Positions 1 through 9,117 of a stretch of 64,000 bases of DNA are shown here, piece after piece. A model generated the notes under the pieces. The model saw only the letters and a list, made by a program, of their open reading frames with translations. It was not told where the DNA came from and did not search any database. Within the stretch, counting starts at the first letter, position 1. Every line of letters starts with the position of its first letter. The translations under genes were made by a program, and so were the position numbers. The stretch comes from Kitasatospora sp. GAS204B (lineage in GTDB: Bacteria > Actinomycetota > Actinomycetes > Streptomycetales > Streptomycetaceae): positions 1 through 64,000 of the forward strand of contig NZ_JARZAG010000007.1 in assembly GCF_029892155.1 (NCBI RefSeq), written 5' to 3'.

Positions 1-60
1 GCCCCCCCCGTGCCCGGCCACCCCGCCCGGGGGCTGACGCCCTCACCCCCCCCCCCCCGC

Positions 61-86
61 GCCGCCCCCCCCCGGGGGGGGGCGGC
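61..86. terminator. Perfect GC palindrome downstream of the mycosin gene
   Basis: The 26 bases are a perfect zero-loop palindrome: GCCG, nine C, nine G, CGGC. It lies 49 bases past the mycosin stop and could end that minus-strand transcript. A run this pure is also a classic place for sequencing or assembly error, so the exact length of the homopolymers should not be trusted. No gene is supported in bases 1-134. Confidence 0.4.
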
Positions 87-134
87 CCCCCGCTACTTGG
101 TGGCGAGATCCACGCAGGCCGGTTTGTCGGCGAC

Positions 135-1580
135 TCAGCCCTGCGGCGGGTTGGACGGGCCGGACGGCGGCGCCTGCTGGTACGGGTTGCCCGGCGCCGG
201 CTGCGGCGGGTAGACCGGCTGGCCGGGGCCGAAGGCCGGCGGCTGGGGGGTGCCGTAGCCCGGGGGCTGCTGGTACGTCGGGTAGCCGTCCGGGGCGGCG
301 GGGGGCGGCGGCGGGGTGGAGCGCTTGCGGCGGACCAGGAAGACCACCACGCCGGCCACGACGAGGACGACGACCACGCCACCGATGATGAGCGGCAGGC
401 TGCTGCTGGAGGACTTGGCGACGGCGGTCGTGGTGCTCGCCGGAGCCGACTTGCTACCGGCGGCCGGTGCGCTCGGGTTGGCGGCGGCACCCGAGGGGGT
501 GACGCCAGGGGCCGAGGCCGGGGCGGACGGCTTGACGTCGATGCCGGCGGCGATCAGCGGGTTCACGTCGGCCGGGCCGGGGTCGCCGGTGTAGCGAATG
601 GAGTTGCGGGGGCTGATGTTGCCGAAGCCGATGTACGGGGAGTGGTTGCTCCCGTCGGTGGGCTTATTGGCCGTGTTGATCATGACGCGGAGGATCTGGT
701 TACCGGTCCAACTGGGGTGGACCTGCCAGAGGATGGCCGCAGCGGCAGCGGTGAGCGCGGTGGCGTCGGAGGTACCGCTCGTCTTGCAGTAGCCAGTCGG
801 GTCGGTACAGGCGCTGATGATGTCGATTCCCGGCGCAGCCAGAGCGATCTGCGGCCCGTACTCCGATTCAGGCGTGTTGGTCCCGTTGTGATCGAAGGCA
901 GCGATCGCTGCGACACCCGAGGCCGCGGACGGATACATCACCGGGTCGCCCTGTTGCCCGCTGTTTCCCGCCGACGCGACGATCAGCCTTCCCTTGCTGA
1001 CCGCGTAGTTGACGGCATCCTGCAGAGCTGAGATATCCGATGCCGAGAGCGCGCCCTTCTCGATGCCCTGGGAGATGCTGATCACCTTGGCGCCCTGGTC
1101 GACCGCGTAGGTGATCCCCTGGTCGATCTGCTTGAGAGAGGCCGAGGAGCCGATGGCCGTACTAGGGCTCGAATTAGTGTTGATCTTGATCGGCAGGATG
1201 CGCGCACCGGGCGCCAACCCGGAGGCGCCCTTGCCGTTGAAGTTCTTACCCGACCCGGCAATGTCGCTGGCCATGCCGGTCCCGTGACCCTCAGGGTCGA
1301 CGTTTACCCCGCCCGGGAGGCCGCTGAAGTCCTTGCCTGGCAGGAGCTGGCCGGTCAGGTCCGGGAGATCGGACTTGAAGCCGCTGTCAATCACCGCGAC
1401 GGTGACTCCGGCACCCGTGCTGGTCTGCCAGACCTCCGGCATGTGCAGGGCATCCAAATGCCACTCGTCGTCCCGGGGCGTACTACTCGCCCCAGCGACT
1501 GCACTGAACCCACCCGCCAAACACGTCGTCAGTGCCAGCAGCGCGGCGACCCGCCGCACCCCCGTGCCAGATCGCCGCAT
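135..1580 (-). CDS. mycP: Type VII secretion-associated mycosin (subtilisin-like S8 protease)
   Basis: Membrane-anchored serine protease of the mycosin family, which in type VII (ESX) systems stabilises the membrane channel and cleaves secreted substrates. The 481-residue protein has a signal peptide (RR near the start, then a hydrophobic stretch). The subtilisin triad is Asp65 (VAVIDSG), His99 (EGHGTG) and Ser271 (SGTSDA), with an oxyanion Asn near 206 (SAGNSG). A Pro/Ala/Ser linker is followed by one C-terminal membrane helix (about 395-418) and a proline-rich cytosolic tail. The chosen ATG has GAGGAG 7 bases upstream; a longer reading begins 99 bases earlier but overlaps the preceding stop. 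It follows two WXG-like secreted proteins on the same strand, which supports the type VII role. The ecc channel genes are not in the window and may lie off the left edge. Confidence 0.88.
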   Translation of the reverse strand: MRRSGTGVRRVAALLALTTCLAGGFSAVAGASSTPRDDEWHLDALHMPEVWQTSTGAGVTVAVIDSGFKSDLPDLTGQLLPGKDFSGLPGGVNVDPEGHGTGMASDIAGSGKNFNGKGASGLAPGARILPIKINTNSSPSTAIGSSASLKQIDQGITYAVDQGAKVISISQGIEKGALSASDISALQDAVNYAVSKGRLIVASAGNSGQQGDPVMYPSAASGVAAIAAFDHNGTNTPESEYGPQIALAAPGIDIISACTDPTGYCKTSGTSDATALTAAAAAILWQVHPSWTGNQILRVMINTANKPTDGSNHSPYIGFGNISPRNSIRYTGDPGPADVNPLIAAGIDVKPSAPASAPGVTPSGAAANPSAPAAGSKSAPASTTTAVAKSSSSSLPLIIGGVVVVLVVAGVVVFLVRRKRSTPPPPPAAPDGYPTYQQPPGYGTPQPPAFGPGQPVYPPQPAPGNPYQQAPPSGPSNPPQG

Positions 1581-1625
1581 CACGTTCTCCTCATCGCCAT
1601 GGTTGCCGAACGGCTGAACAGAACT

Positions 1626-1658
1626 GCCCGGCCACCGGGACTGACCCAGTGGCCGGGC
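1626..1658 (-). terminator. Hairpin between the WXG/PPE-like gene and the mycosin gene
   Basis: A perfect 10-bp inverted repeat (GCCCGGCCAC / GTGGCCGGGC, 13-base loop) sits between the stop of the proline/glycine-rich gene and the mycosin start. It could terminate or attenuate, lowering mycosin expression relative to the secreted proteins. There is no T-run, so partial rather than full termination is plausible. Confidence 0.5.
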
Positions 1659-1671
1659 AGACGTCCGATCC

Positions 1672-3312
1672 TTACCCAATCACGTCCGGGTTGCTGCCCG
1701 GGGTACCGCCCACCCACGTCTCCTCGTCCTCGACGAGGTAGTCGGCGCGGTTGCGGCGGTCCTTCTTGCGCTTGCCGGCCTGGCCCATGCCACCGGGCAT
1801 CATGCCGCTGTGACCGGCCGCACCGCCCTCACCCTCGGCACTGGCAGCGGCACGGGCCCGCAGGCCGCTGCCGCCCGGGGTGAACTCGCCTTCGGCACCC
1901 GGTCCGCGGCTACCGCCGACCTCGCCGCCCTCGGCCGAGACCAGGCCACGGTTGCGGCCGATGCCACCGCCGACGCCACCACGACCGCCACCGACACCAC
2001 CACGACCACCGCCGAAGCCGCCACCGCCGCCGCCCATGCCGCCCGCCGCACCGCGGCCGCCAGCGCCGGCCCCGCCTTCCTCGGCGCCGATCGCGTTGGC
2101 GCCGAGCTGGCTGCGACCCGAGACCGCGCCGGGGCCGCCGACGCCACCGGAGATGCCTTCGTCGAGGTTGGGCGTGCCGGTGCCGGTGAGACCGCCGTAG
2201 GGGCGCGAGCCGCCGGGGTAACTGCCACCGGGGTAACTACCGCTGGGGTAGCTACCGCCGGGGTATCTGCCACCGGGGTAACTACCGCCCGGCAGGCCAC
2301 CGAAGCCACCCGGACCGCCGACGTTGCCGCCGCCGGGGCCGCCCTGAGGCGGCGGTCCGCCAGGGACGGTGCCCTGGGGTGGCAGGGTCGGCGGCGGGAC
2401 GACGTGGTCGATACCGGTGCTGGGCGGCACGACCGGGTTGGTGATCGGCGGGGCCTGGATCGGCGGGGGCGTCGGTCCCGTCACCGGCGGCGGGACGGGG
2501 TACCGGATCGGCGGGGCCTGGATCGGCGGGGGCGTCGGTCCCCCGTGGACCGGCGGCGGCGGGCCGGGCTGGACCGGAGCGTTGCGCACCGGGCCGGGGC
2601 CGGTAGGCGGCTTGTAGGTGCCACCACCGCGGTAGGACGAACCTCCTCCGCCGCCGCCGTAACTGACGGCCTGCCTGGTTTGCGAATCGCTCTGCCCAGG
2701 CGGCGGCGGCCCCATCACCGAAGTCGGCGTCGGCGGAAACAGCGGCGGCGTCAGCGCCTTCAGCTGCGACGTCGACTCGTCGTACGCGCTCGCCAGGCTG
2801 GTCATCGCGGCCACGGCGTCCTGGTGGTCCGTGTCGACCTTCGCCTGCGCGGCCTGTGCCTCCTGGGTCGTCACATAGGTCGGATCCAGCATCTTGCGCT
2901 GCGCCTGCTCGGGCGGGCTGAGCGGCGGCCCCTGGCTGGCGTAGCGCGAGAGCGTGTCCAGCTCCGTGGTCGGCACCGGCGGCATCGCCTTCGTCGTGCC
3001 CAGCGCGGTGGCGGCGGCCTCCAGGGGAGGCGCCGCGGCCACGGCGTAGTCGGAGAGCTGGTTGGTCGCCGTGTTGAGCTTCCCGGCCCAGTCACGGAAG
3101 CTGTCAGCCGCGGCGCCGGTCCACTCCAGGTTCTGGACGTTGGTCTTCAGCTGCGCGCTGATCTCGGTCAGCGTGCTCGACGCACCGCGCAGCGCACCGC
3201 CACGGGTCGAGATGACGCCGGTGTCCGTGTTCATGACCATGTCGAGCAGTTCCTGGTGCGACTTGGCCGCGAACCAGTCGTGCGGGCCGTCGTCGACGGA
3301 TGGGTTGGGCAT
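1672..3312 (-). CDS. Proline/glycine-rich WXG100/PPE-like protein, probable type VII substrate
   Basis: A 546-residue protein whose first ~190 residues are helical and carry a WXG-type turn (EWTGAAADSF), as in WXG100/PPE-like type VII substrates. The middle is a long Pro/Gly low-complexity stretch with repeated PPPIQAP and YPGGSYPGG-type units. The C-terminus becomes charged and ordered again (RADYLVEDEETW, then a hydrophobic end), a tail I recall from actinobacterial type VII-linked proteins. The start is the ATG preceded by GGGGAG; an upstream reading of 58 more residues is Arg/Pro junk. It lies between the WXG-like gene and the mycosin gene on the same strand. The likely role is an exported or wall-exposed protein; the function is unknown. 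Confidence 0.75.
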   Translation of the reverse strand: MPNPSVDDGPHDWFAAKSHQELLDMVMNTDTGVISTRGGALRGASSTLTEISAQLKTNVQNLEWTGAAADSFRDWAGKLNTATNQLSDYAVAAAPPLEAAATALGTTKAMPPVPTTELDTLSRYASQGPPLSPPEQAQRKMLDPTYVTTQEAQAAQAKVDTDHQDAVAAMTSLASAYDESTSQLKALTPPLFPPTPTSVMGPPPPGQSDSQTRQAVSYGGGGGGSSYRGGGTYKPPTGPGPVRNAPVQPGPPPPVHGGPTPPPIQAPPIRYPVPPPVTGPTPPPIQAPPITNPVVPPSTGIDHVVPPPTLPPQGTVPGGPPPQGGPGGGNVGGPGGFGGLPGGSYPGGRYPGGSYPSGSYPGGSYPGGSRPYGGLTGTGTPNLDEGISGGVGGPGAVSGRSQLGANAIGAEEGGAGAGGRGAAGGMGGGGGGFGGGRGGVGGGRGGVGGGIGRNRGLVSAEGGEVGGSRGPGAEGEFTPGGSGLRARAAASAEGEGGAAGHSGMMPGGMGQAGKRKKDRRNRADYLVEDEETWVGGTPGSNPDVIG

Positions 3313-3376
3313 CAGTTGCTCCCCGTGCCAGTGCCAGTACCAGTGCCGGTTCGGTTCCCCACGCAGTCCAACAGGC

Positions 3377-3985
3377 TCATCCGACGCCTCCGGTGCTGGT
3401 CCCCGAAGTGGTGGAGGTGGTGTTCGAGGCGGGCGTGGCCGTGGTGCCGCCCGCACCGGTGCGTCCGCCGGCCGCCGAGGTGTCAACGGTCACCGGGGCC
3501 ACCACGCCGCCCTGCTGGACACCGTTGTTGTACTGGCTGTCCGTCTGGTTGCGGATGTTCCACAGGAGTGCGCGCTGCGAGTCGTCGACGTTCTGGTAGC
3601 CGCGGTTGTTGATGTCGATGGCGATGCTCATCGCCTCGATCTGGTCGGAGAGCGTCTGCGACAGCGTCTGCAGGTTGCTGTGCACGACGTTGTACGCGCC
3701 CAACAGGTCGCCCGATTGTGGGAACCCGGAGCCGAGGTGAGTCTGCTCCAGGGTCTGCTGCGCGATCTGGCCCGAGCTGGCGTTCGACGAGTCCAGCTGG
3801 GTGAGCATCTGGTCCACCTGGGACTTGAAGCCCTGCAGCGTGTGCAGTTCCGCCGTGACCTGAGCGGTCCCGACCTGAGCCACCAGGTCGCGGGCGTTCA
3901 GCGCCTGGATGTTCTTCGCACCCTGCGCGTTGTAGTAGCCGGGCGCGACCCCGCCGCCCCCATCTGCCGACATGAGCTCAACCAC
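3377..3985 (-). CDS. WXG-like helical protein of the type VII locus
   Basis: A 202-residue, mostly helical, Gln- and Thr-rich protein ending in a low-complexity Thr/Gly/Ser tail. It has no signal peptide, which fits type VII export. The GTG start (MVELMSADG) is chosen because GGGAGGTG lies 7 bases upstream; the ATG four codons later has no such site. It is first in a minus-strand group with the Pro/Gly-rich protein (64-base gap) and mycosin. I recognise no catalytic motif. It could be a structural partner or co-secreted factor. The family assignment rests on helical composition and neighbours more than on a conserved WXG motif. Confidence 0.65.
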   Translation of the reverse strand: MVELMSADGGGGVAPGYYNAQGAKNIQALNARDLVAQVGTAQVTAELHTLQGFKSQVDQMLTQLDSSNASSGQIAQQTLEQTHLGSGFPQSGDLLGAYNVVHSNLQTLSQTLSDQIEAMSIAIDINNRGYQNVDDSQRALLWNIRNQTDSQYNNGVQQGGVVAPVTVDTSAAGGRTGAGGTTATPASNTTSTTSGTSTGGVG

Positions 3986-4182
3986 TGCGATACACCTCCC
4001 CCGTGCACGACCGGCCATCGCCGCCGTGCCGTAACACGTTCTCCACCTTCAACCGTCCCGCGCCCCTACGTGACCAACGCTCCGTGGCCGGACAGTAGCC
4101 GTCACGAAACATCCTACCGAGCGGGTCCGACGACATGGCAGGGGCCTTGGGACATCAGGTCGTTATTGGTACGGAGTTGTCA

Positions 4183-4200
4183 CGTGGCACCCGCGCCACG
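4183..4200. promoter_or_regulatory. Inverted repeat upstream of the FUSC gene
   Basis: CGTGGC-6-GCCACG lies about 60 bases before the FUSC start, in the divergent region shared with the type VII genes (3986-4260). It could be an operator for either side. No regulator gene is adjacent. Confidence 0.3.
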
Positions 4201-4260
4201 CGGCAGCCGAACTGAGCGTTCGTCAGGGAACCGGGCCGCCGACCGGGGCGATACGCGGGT

Positions 4261-6297
4261 ATGGCAGCTTTGACCGTTATGAGCAGCAGCACGGCCGACC
4301 GCACACCCTGGTGGGCCCGGGCGGCCCGGCCCGAGCGGCCGCGGCCGCCGTGGGCGCTGATGGTGCGCGCCGCCGTCGGGCTGGCGGTACCGCTCTTCGC
4401 GGGGCTGGCCTGCGGGCAGCTCGGGCTCGGGGTGTTCGCGGCGCTCGGGGCGATGCACGCGACGCTGAGCGACCGGTTGGAGCCGGGCTGGCTGCGGCTG
4501 CATCGGATCGGATCGGCGGTCGGCGCCTCGGCGGCCGGGATGGCGGTCGGCGGGGCGCTGCGACACTTCGACGCCGCGCCGCTGCTCACCGCCCTGGTCC
4601 TCACCCTGGTCGGCTTCGGCTCCGGCGCGCTCAGCGCCACCGGGCCGCGCGGGTCGGCGGCGGGGATGCTGCTGCTGGTGTCGGCCACGCTGGGCGGCGG
4701 CATGGCCGCGCCGCACCCGTGGTGGGCGGCGGCGCCGATGCTGCTGCTGGGCGCGGGGCTGGTGCTGCTGCTCGGGCTGCGCTACCAGCTGCGGCCCGCG
4801 ACGGATCCGCGACGGCTGGCACTGGCGGCGGTGTACGAGGCGCTCGGCGAGCTGCTGGCAGCGCTCGGGACGCCGGACGGGGCGGCTGCCCGCCGAGTGC
4901 TGACGGCCCGGCTGAACCAGCTGCAGGACCTGCTGCCGGACCGTCAGCGGGAGGCCGCGCGACCATACCGGCCCAGGCCCAGGCCCAGACACTGGCACCG
5001 GCAGCAGGAGTCCGCGCGACTGCACCGGGCCTACGAGGCCGCGCTGGCGGCGAGCGAGGCGGCCACCGGGCTGCTCTGGGCCTGGCGCCCGGTGCCGCCC
5101 GAGGTCGCGGCGGTACCGACGACGCTCGCCCACCGGCTCATCCGGGCGCCGGCACGATCGGCGGAGCCCGGCAGCACGGCCGACTCCCGCGCCGCCGTCC
5201 CCGACTGGTCCCCCGACACCCCCGCCCGCCGAGCCCTGGACGCCGCCCTGCACACGGCGGCTGACGCCGTGGCGGACCGCCCGGTCGACCCGGCAACCGC
5301 AGTGCGCGCCGCCGTCGCGCCGCCGCCGGACCCGTGGCGACTGCGGGTGCGGCTGCGCTCACGGGCGGCCGCGCGGTACGGGGCACGGGTCGCGCTCTGC
5401 GTGGCGGTGGCCGAGGCGGTGACGGTGGGGCTGCCGCTGAACCGGGGCTACTGGGTGCCGATGACGGTGGCCTTCGTGCTCAAGCCGGACCTCGGCTCGG
5501 TCTTCCTGCGGGCGGTCAGCCGGGCGGTCGGCACGGTGATCGGGGTGACGCTGACGGCGGCGCTGCTGGCGGTGACCACCGAGCGCTGGCTGCTGGCCGC
5601 GGTCGCCGCGCTCTGCGTCGCGCTGCTGCCGTACGCGGCGGCCGCGCACTACGGGCTGAACACGGCGGTGATGACGCCGATGGCGCTGGTGCTGGTGCAG
5701 TTGGGCGGCCAGAGCGGGGTGGCGGAGGTCGGGCCGCGGGTGCTGGACTCGGTGCTGGCCAGCGTGATCGTGTTGGTCTTCGGCTACCTGCTGTGGCCCG
5801 AACGGGCACCGCACCGGATCGAGCCGCGGATCGTGGCCGCGACCGGGACCCTCGGTGCGTACCTGCTCTCGGTGACGGACGCCGGGCCGACGATCGGACC
5901 CGCCGCGAACGACCACCTCGAGACGAAGGTCCCGTCCCAGGTCTGGCTGCGCCGCACCGCCTACCGCGCCCTGGCCGACGCGCGGCAGGAGGTGCGGCAC
6001 GGGCTGACCGAGCCGCCGCCGGCCGGGCGGCAGGCCGAGGCCTGGCTGCCCGCGACGGCGGCGCTCGAGCGGCTCGGCGGCGCGGTCGCCGCCTACGCGG
6101 CGCAGCTGCGGTACGGCGGTCGACGCCCCGAACCCGAGGAGGTGGCGCGGGTGCTGGCCGCGCTGGAGCAACTGGCGGCGGCCGCCCGGGCGCACCGCCC
6201 ACCGGACGGCCGGGCCGAGCGGCCGCCCGGCCCGCACAACCCGGCGCGCAGCGCGCTCACCCAGGCGGCCGGGGAGTTGGAGCAGTTGCTGACCTGA
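4261..6297 (+). CDS. FUSC-family integral membrane protein
   Basis: A 678-residue protein with two blocks of membrane helices (about residues 35-175 and 370-525) separated by soluble, Arg/Ala-rich stretches. This is the layout of the FUSC/aromatic-acid exporter-like (YccS, ArAE) family. The second block has the family-type GYWVPMTVAFVLKPD segment after an NRG turn. It probably exports small organic acids or aromatic compounds, but the substrate cannot be read. No strong Shine-Dalgarno site precedes the ATG; an ATG six codons later is an alternative. It ends 7 bases from the convergent ABC-F gene and is likely transcribed alone. Confidence 0.82.
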   Translation: MAALTVMSSSTADRTPWWARAARPERPRPPWALMVRAAVGLAVPLFAGLACGQLGLGVFAALGAMHATLSDRLEPGWLRLHRIGSAVGASAAGMAVGGALRHFDAAPLLTALVLTLVGFGSGALSATGPRGSAAGMLLLVSATLGGGMAAPHPWWAAAPMLLLGAGLVLLLGLRYQLRPATDPRRLALAAVYEALGELLAALGTPDGAAARRVLTARLNQLQDLLPDRQREAARPYRPRPRPRHWHRQQESARLHRAYEAALAASEAATGLLWAWRPVPPEVAAVPTTLAHRLIRAPARSAEPGSTADSRAAVPDWSPDTPARRALDAALHTAADAVADRPVDPATAVRAAVAPPPDPWRLRVRLRSRAAARYGARVALCVAVAEAVTVGLPLNRGYWVPMTVAFVLKPDLGSVFLRAVSRAVGTVIGVTLTAALLAVTTERWLLAAVAALCVALLPYAAAAHYGLNTAVMTPMALVLVQLGGQSGVAEVGPRVLDSVLASVIVLVFGYLLWPERAPHRIEPRIVAATGTLGAYLLSVTDAGPTIGPAANDHLETKVPSQVWLRRTAYRALADARQEVRHGLTEPPPAGRQAEAWLPATAALERLGGAVAAYAAQLRYGGRRPEPEEVARVLAALEQLAAAARAHRPPDGRAERPPGPHNPARSALTQAAGELEQLLT

Positions 6298-6304
6298 GGA
6301 ACCG

Positions 6305-8098
6305 TCAGGAGAAGTCCTCGGCCAGCTCCATCCAGCTCAGCTCCAGCTCCTCCTTCTCCTCCCGGACCTTGCGCAGCTGCGCGTCCAGCTCGGCGACCTT
6401 GGCGAAGTCGGCGGCGTGCTCGGCCATCTGACCGTGCAGCTTGGCCTCCTCCTTGTCGAGCTTGGCGATCTGGCGCTCGATCCGCTGCAGTTCCTTCTTC
6501 GCCGCCCGGGTGTCCCCCACGGCCTTCACCGGGATGGCCGCGGCGGCCGGCACGGCGGCGGCCACCACGGCGGCGCGGCGCTCCAGGTACTCGTCCACGC
6601 CGTTCGGCAGCATCCGCATCCGGCGGTCGCCGAGCAGCGCCTGGACCGTGTCGGTGGTGCGCTCGATGAAGAAGCGGTCGTGGCTGATCACGATCATCGA
6701 GCCGGGCCAGCCGTCGAGCAGGTCCTCCAGCTGGTTGAGCGTCTCGATGTCCAGGTCGTTGGTCGGCTCGTCCAGGAAGAGCACGTTGGGCTCGTCCATC
6801 AGCAGCCGCAGCAGCTGCAGGCGGCGCCGCTCACCACCGGACAGGTCGCCGACCGGGGTCCACTGCTTGTCCTTGCCGAAGCCGAACTGCTCGCAGAGCT
6901 GGCCCGCGCTCATCTCCCGGCCCTTGCCGAGGTCGACCCGGCCGCGCACCTGCTCGACGGCCTGCAGCACCCGGGTGGTGGGCTCGAGCTCGGCGATCTC
7001 CTGGGAGAGGTAGGCCAGCCGCACCGTCTTTCCGACCTTGACCACGCCGGACGCGGGCTGCACGTCGCCCTGCGTGGCGTAGGCGGCCTGCATGGCGCGC
7101 AGCAGCGAGGTCTTGCCGGCACCGTTGACGCCGAGCAGACCGATCCGGTCGCCGGGGCCGAGGTTCCAGGTCAGGTGCTCCAGCAGCAGCTTGTCACCGG
7201 CCTTGACCGTGACGTCCTCCAGCTCGAAGACGGTCCGGCCCAGGCGCGCGTTGGCGAACTTCATCAGCTCGCTGCGGTCGCGCGGCTCCGGCACGTCGGC
7301 GATCAGCGCGTTGGCCGCCTCGATCCGGTAGCGCGGCTTGGCGGTCCGGGCGGGGGCGCCGCGGCGCAGCCAGGCCAGCTCCTTGCGGGCCAGGTTCTGC
7401 CGCTTCTGCTCCTCGGTGGCCTCGATCCGGGAGCGCTCGGCGCGCGCGAAGACGTAGTCGGAGTAGCCGCCCTCGTACTCGCGGACCTCGCCCTGCTGCA
7501 CATCCCACATCCGGGTGCAGACCTGGTCCAGGAACCAGCGGTCGTGGGTCACGCAGACCAGCGCCGAGCGGCGGTTCTGCAGGTGCTGGGCCAGCCAGGC
7601 GATGCCCTCGACGTCGAGGTGGTTGGTGGGCTCGTCCAGCACGATCAGGTCGGGCTCGCCGAGCAGCAGCTTGGCCAGCGCGATCCGGCGCCGCTCGCCA
7701 CCGGAGAGCGGGCCGATCACGGTGTCCAGGCCGTCGGGGAAGCCGGGCAGGTCGAGGCCGCCGAAGAGGCCCTGGATGATGTCGCGGATCCGGGCGTCGC
7801 CGAGCCACTCGTGGTCGGCCCGGTCGGCGATCACCTCGTGCCGGATGGTGGCCTTCGGGTCGAGCGAGTCGTGCTGGGTGAGCACGGCCATCCGCAGCCC
7901 GCCGGAGTGGGTGATCCGCCCGGTGTCGGGCTCCTCCAGCTTGGCGAGCATCCGGATCAGCGTGGTCTTCCCGTCGCCGTTGCGTCCGACGACGCCGATC
8001 CGGTCCCCCTCGCTGACGCCGAGGCTGACCCCGTCCAGAAGGGCCCGGGTGCCGTAGACCTTCGTGACGGACTCGATGGTGGCGAGGTTGACGGCCAC
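6305..8098 (-). CDS. ABC-F family ATP-binding protein (Uup-like)
   Basis: A 597-residue soluble protein with two ABC ATPase domains and no membrane helices. Walker A motifs are GRNGDGKT (Lys44) and GVNGAGKT. Both halves carry LSGGERRR signatures and DEPTNHLD / DEPTNDLD Walker B motifs. A charged C-terminal coiled coil (last ~70 residues) is typical of Uup-type ABC-F proteins, which act on ribosomes. The linker between domains is the ABC-F P-site motif region. The GTG start has AGGAG 10 bases upstream; longer readings run through the ispE gene. It is last in the tatD-rsmA-ispE operon (83-base gap), a common actinobacterial order. Antibiotic-resistance ABC-F activity is possible, but the core location favours a housekeeping ribosome factor. 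Confidence 0.9.
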   Translation of the reverse strand: MAVNLATIESVTKVYGTRALLDGVSLGVSEGDRIGVVGRNGDGKTTLIRMLAKLEEPDTGRITHSGGLRMAVLTQHDSLDPKATIRHEVIADRADHEWLGDARIRDIIQGLFGGLDLPGFPDGLDTVIGPLSGGERRRIALAKLLLGEPDLIVLDEPTNHLDVEGIAWLAQHLQNRRSALVCVTHDRWFLDQVCTRMWDVQQGEVREYEGGYSDYVFARAERSRIEATEEQKRQNLARKELAWLRRGAPARTAKPRYRIEAANALIADVPEPRDRSELMKFANARLGRTVFELEDVTVKAGDKLLLEHLTWNLGPGDRIGLLGVNGAGKTSLLRAMQAAYATQGDVQPASGVVKVGKTVRLAYLSQEIAELEPTTRVLQAVEQVRGRVDLGKGREMSAGQLCEQFGFGKDKQWTPVGDLSGGERRRLQLLRLLMDEPNVLFLDEPTNDLDIETLNQLEDLLDGWPGSMIVISHDRFFIERTTDTVQALLGDRRMRMLPNGVDEYLERRAAVVAAAVPAAAAIPVKAVGDTRAAKKELQRIERQIAKLDKEEAKLHGQMAEHAADFAKVAELDAQLRKVREEKEELELSWMELAEDFS

Positions 8099-8181
8099 GT
8101 GTGCTGCGCTCCTGGGATGGACGGACTGGAGCCTCCAGCCTAGTCGGCGCGCCCGCGCTCCCCGTCGGCGCTGCCTCGCCC

Positions 8182-9117
8182 TCAGGCCCGGGCGACCACC
8201 CGGGCTCCGGGCACCGGGCCGTACGTGGCGTGCGCGGTGCGGCAGCTGGCGGAGGCGGTCAGCGCCGCGGCGACCGAGCCGGCCTCCACGGCGTCCTTGA
8301 CCAGGAACGCGCAGGTCGGTCCGGACCCGGAGACCAGCGCGCCGAGCGCCCCGGCCGCCAGGCCCGCCGCCAGGCAGTCGGCCAGCGCGGGGCGCAGCGT
8401 GAGGGCGGCGGCCTGCAGGTCGTTGGCGAGCGCGGCGGCCAGCGCGACCGGGTCGCCCTCGGCCAGCGCGGCCAGCAGCGCCGGGTCGGCGTCGGGGGTC
8501 GGCACGTCCTGCTCGCTCGAGCCGGTGCCGGCCGCCTCGCGCAGCCGGTCGCACTCGCGGAAGACGGCGGGGGTGGAGAGGCCGCCGTCGGCCACCGCGA
8601 AGACCCAGTGGAAGGTGCCGCCGACCGCCAGCGGCTCCAGCAGCTCGCCCCGGCCACGGCCGAGTGCGGCGCCGCCGAGCAGCGCGAACGGCACGTCGGA
8701 GCCCAGCTCGGCGGCCAGCTCGAGCAGTTCGGGCAGCGGGGTGCCCAGGCCCCAGAGCGCGTCGCAGGCGACCAGCGCGGCCGCCCCGTCGGCGCTGCCG
8801 CCGGCCATGCCGCCGGCCACCGGGATGGCCTTGGTGATGTGCAGCGCGACGTTCGGCTCGATCCCGTGGTGCGCGGCCAGCAGGCGGGCGGCGCGGGCGG
8901 CCAGGTTGGTGTCGTCCAGCGGGACCTGGTCGGCGTCCGGCCCTTCGCAGGTCAGGCTGACCCCGACGCCCTGACGGGCCGTCACCTCGTCGCCCAGCGC
9001 GACCGCGAAGAAGACGTTCGCCAGGTCGTGGAAGCCGTCACCGCGCAGGCCGCCGACGCCGAGCTGGACGTTGACCTTCGCGGGAACCCGGACGCCGACC
9101 TCGGAGTGTGGAGTCAC
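8182..9117 (-). CDS. ispE: 4-diphosphocytidyl-2-C-methyl-D-erythritol kinase
   Basis: GHMP-family kinase of the MEP isoprenoid pathway; it phosphorylates CDP-methylerythritol at the 2-OH. The 311-residue protein has the N-terminal [10 protein letters not shown] segment, the GHMP phosphate loop [17 protein letters not shown] and the C-terminal [12 protein letters not shown] motif. The GTG start overlaps the rsmA stop by four bases (GTGA), so the two are translationally coupled. The order rsmA-ispE-ABC-F is conserved in Streptomyces. Confidence 0.95.
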   Translation of the reverse strand: MTPHSEVGVRVPAKVNVQLGVGGLRGDGFHDLANVFFAVALGDEVTARQGVGVSLTCEGPDADQVPLDDTNLAARAARLLAAHHGIEPNVALHITKAIPVAGGMAGGSADGAAALVACDALWGLGTPLPELLELAAELGSDVPFALLGGAALGRGRGELLEPLAVGGTFHWVFAVADGGLSTPAVFRECDRLREAAGTGSSEQDVPTPDADPALLAALAEGDPVALAAALANDLQAAALTLRPALADCLAAGLAAGALGALVSGSGPTCAFLVKDAVEAGSVAAALTASASCRTAHATYGPVPGARVVARA

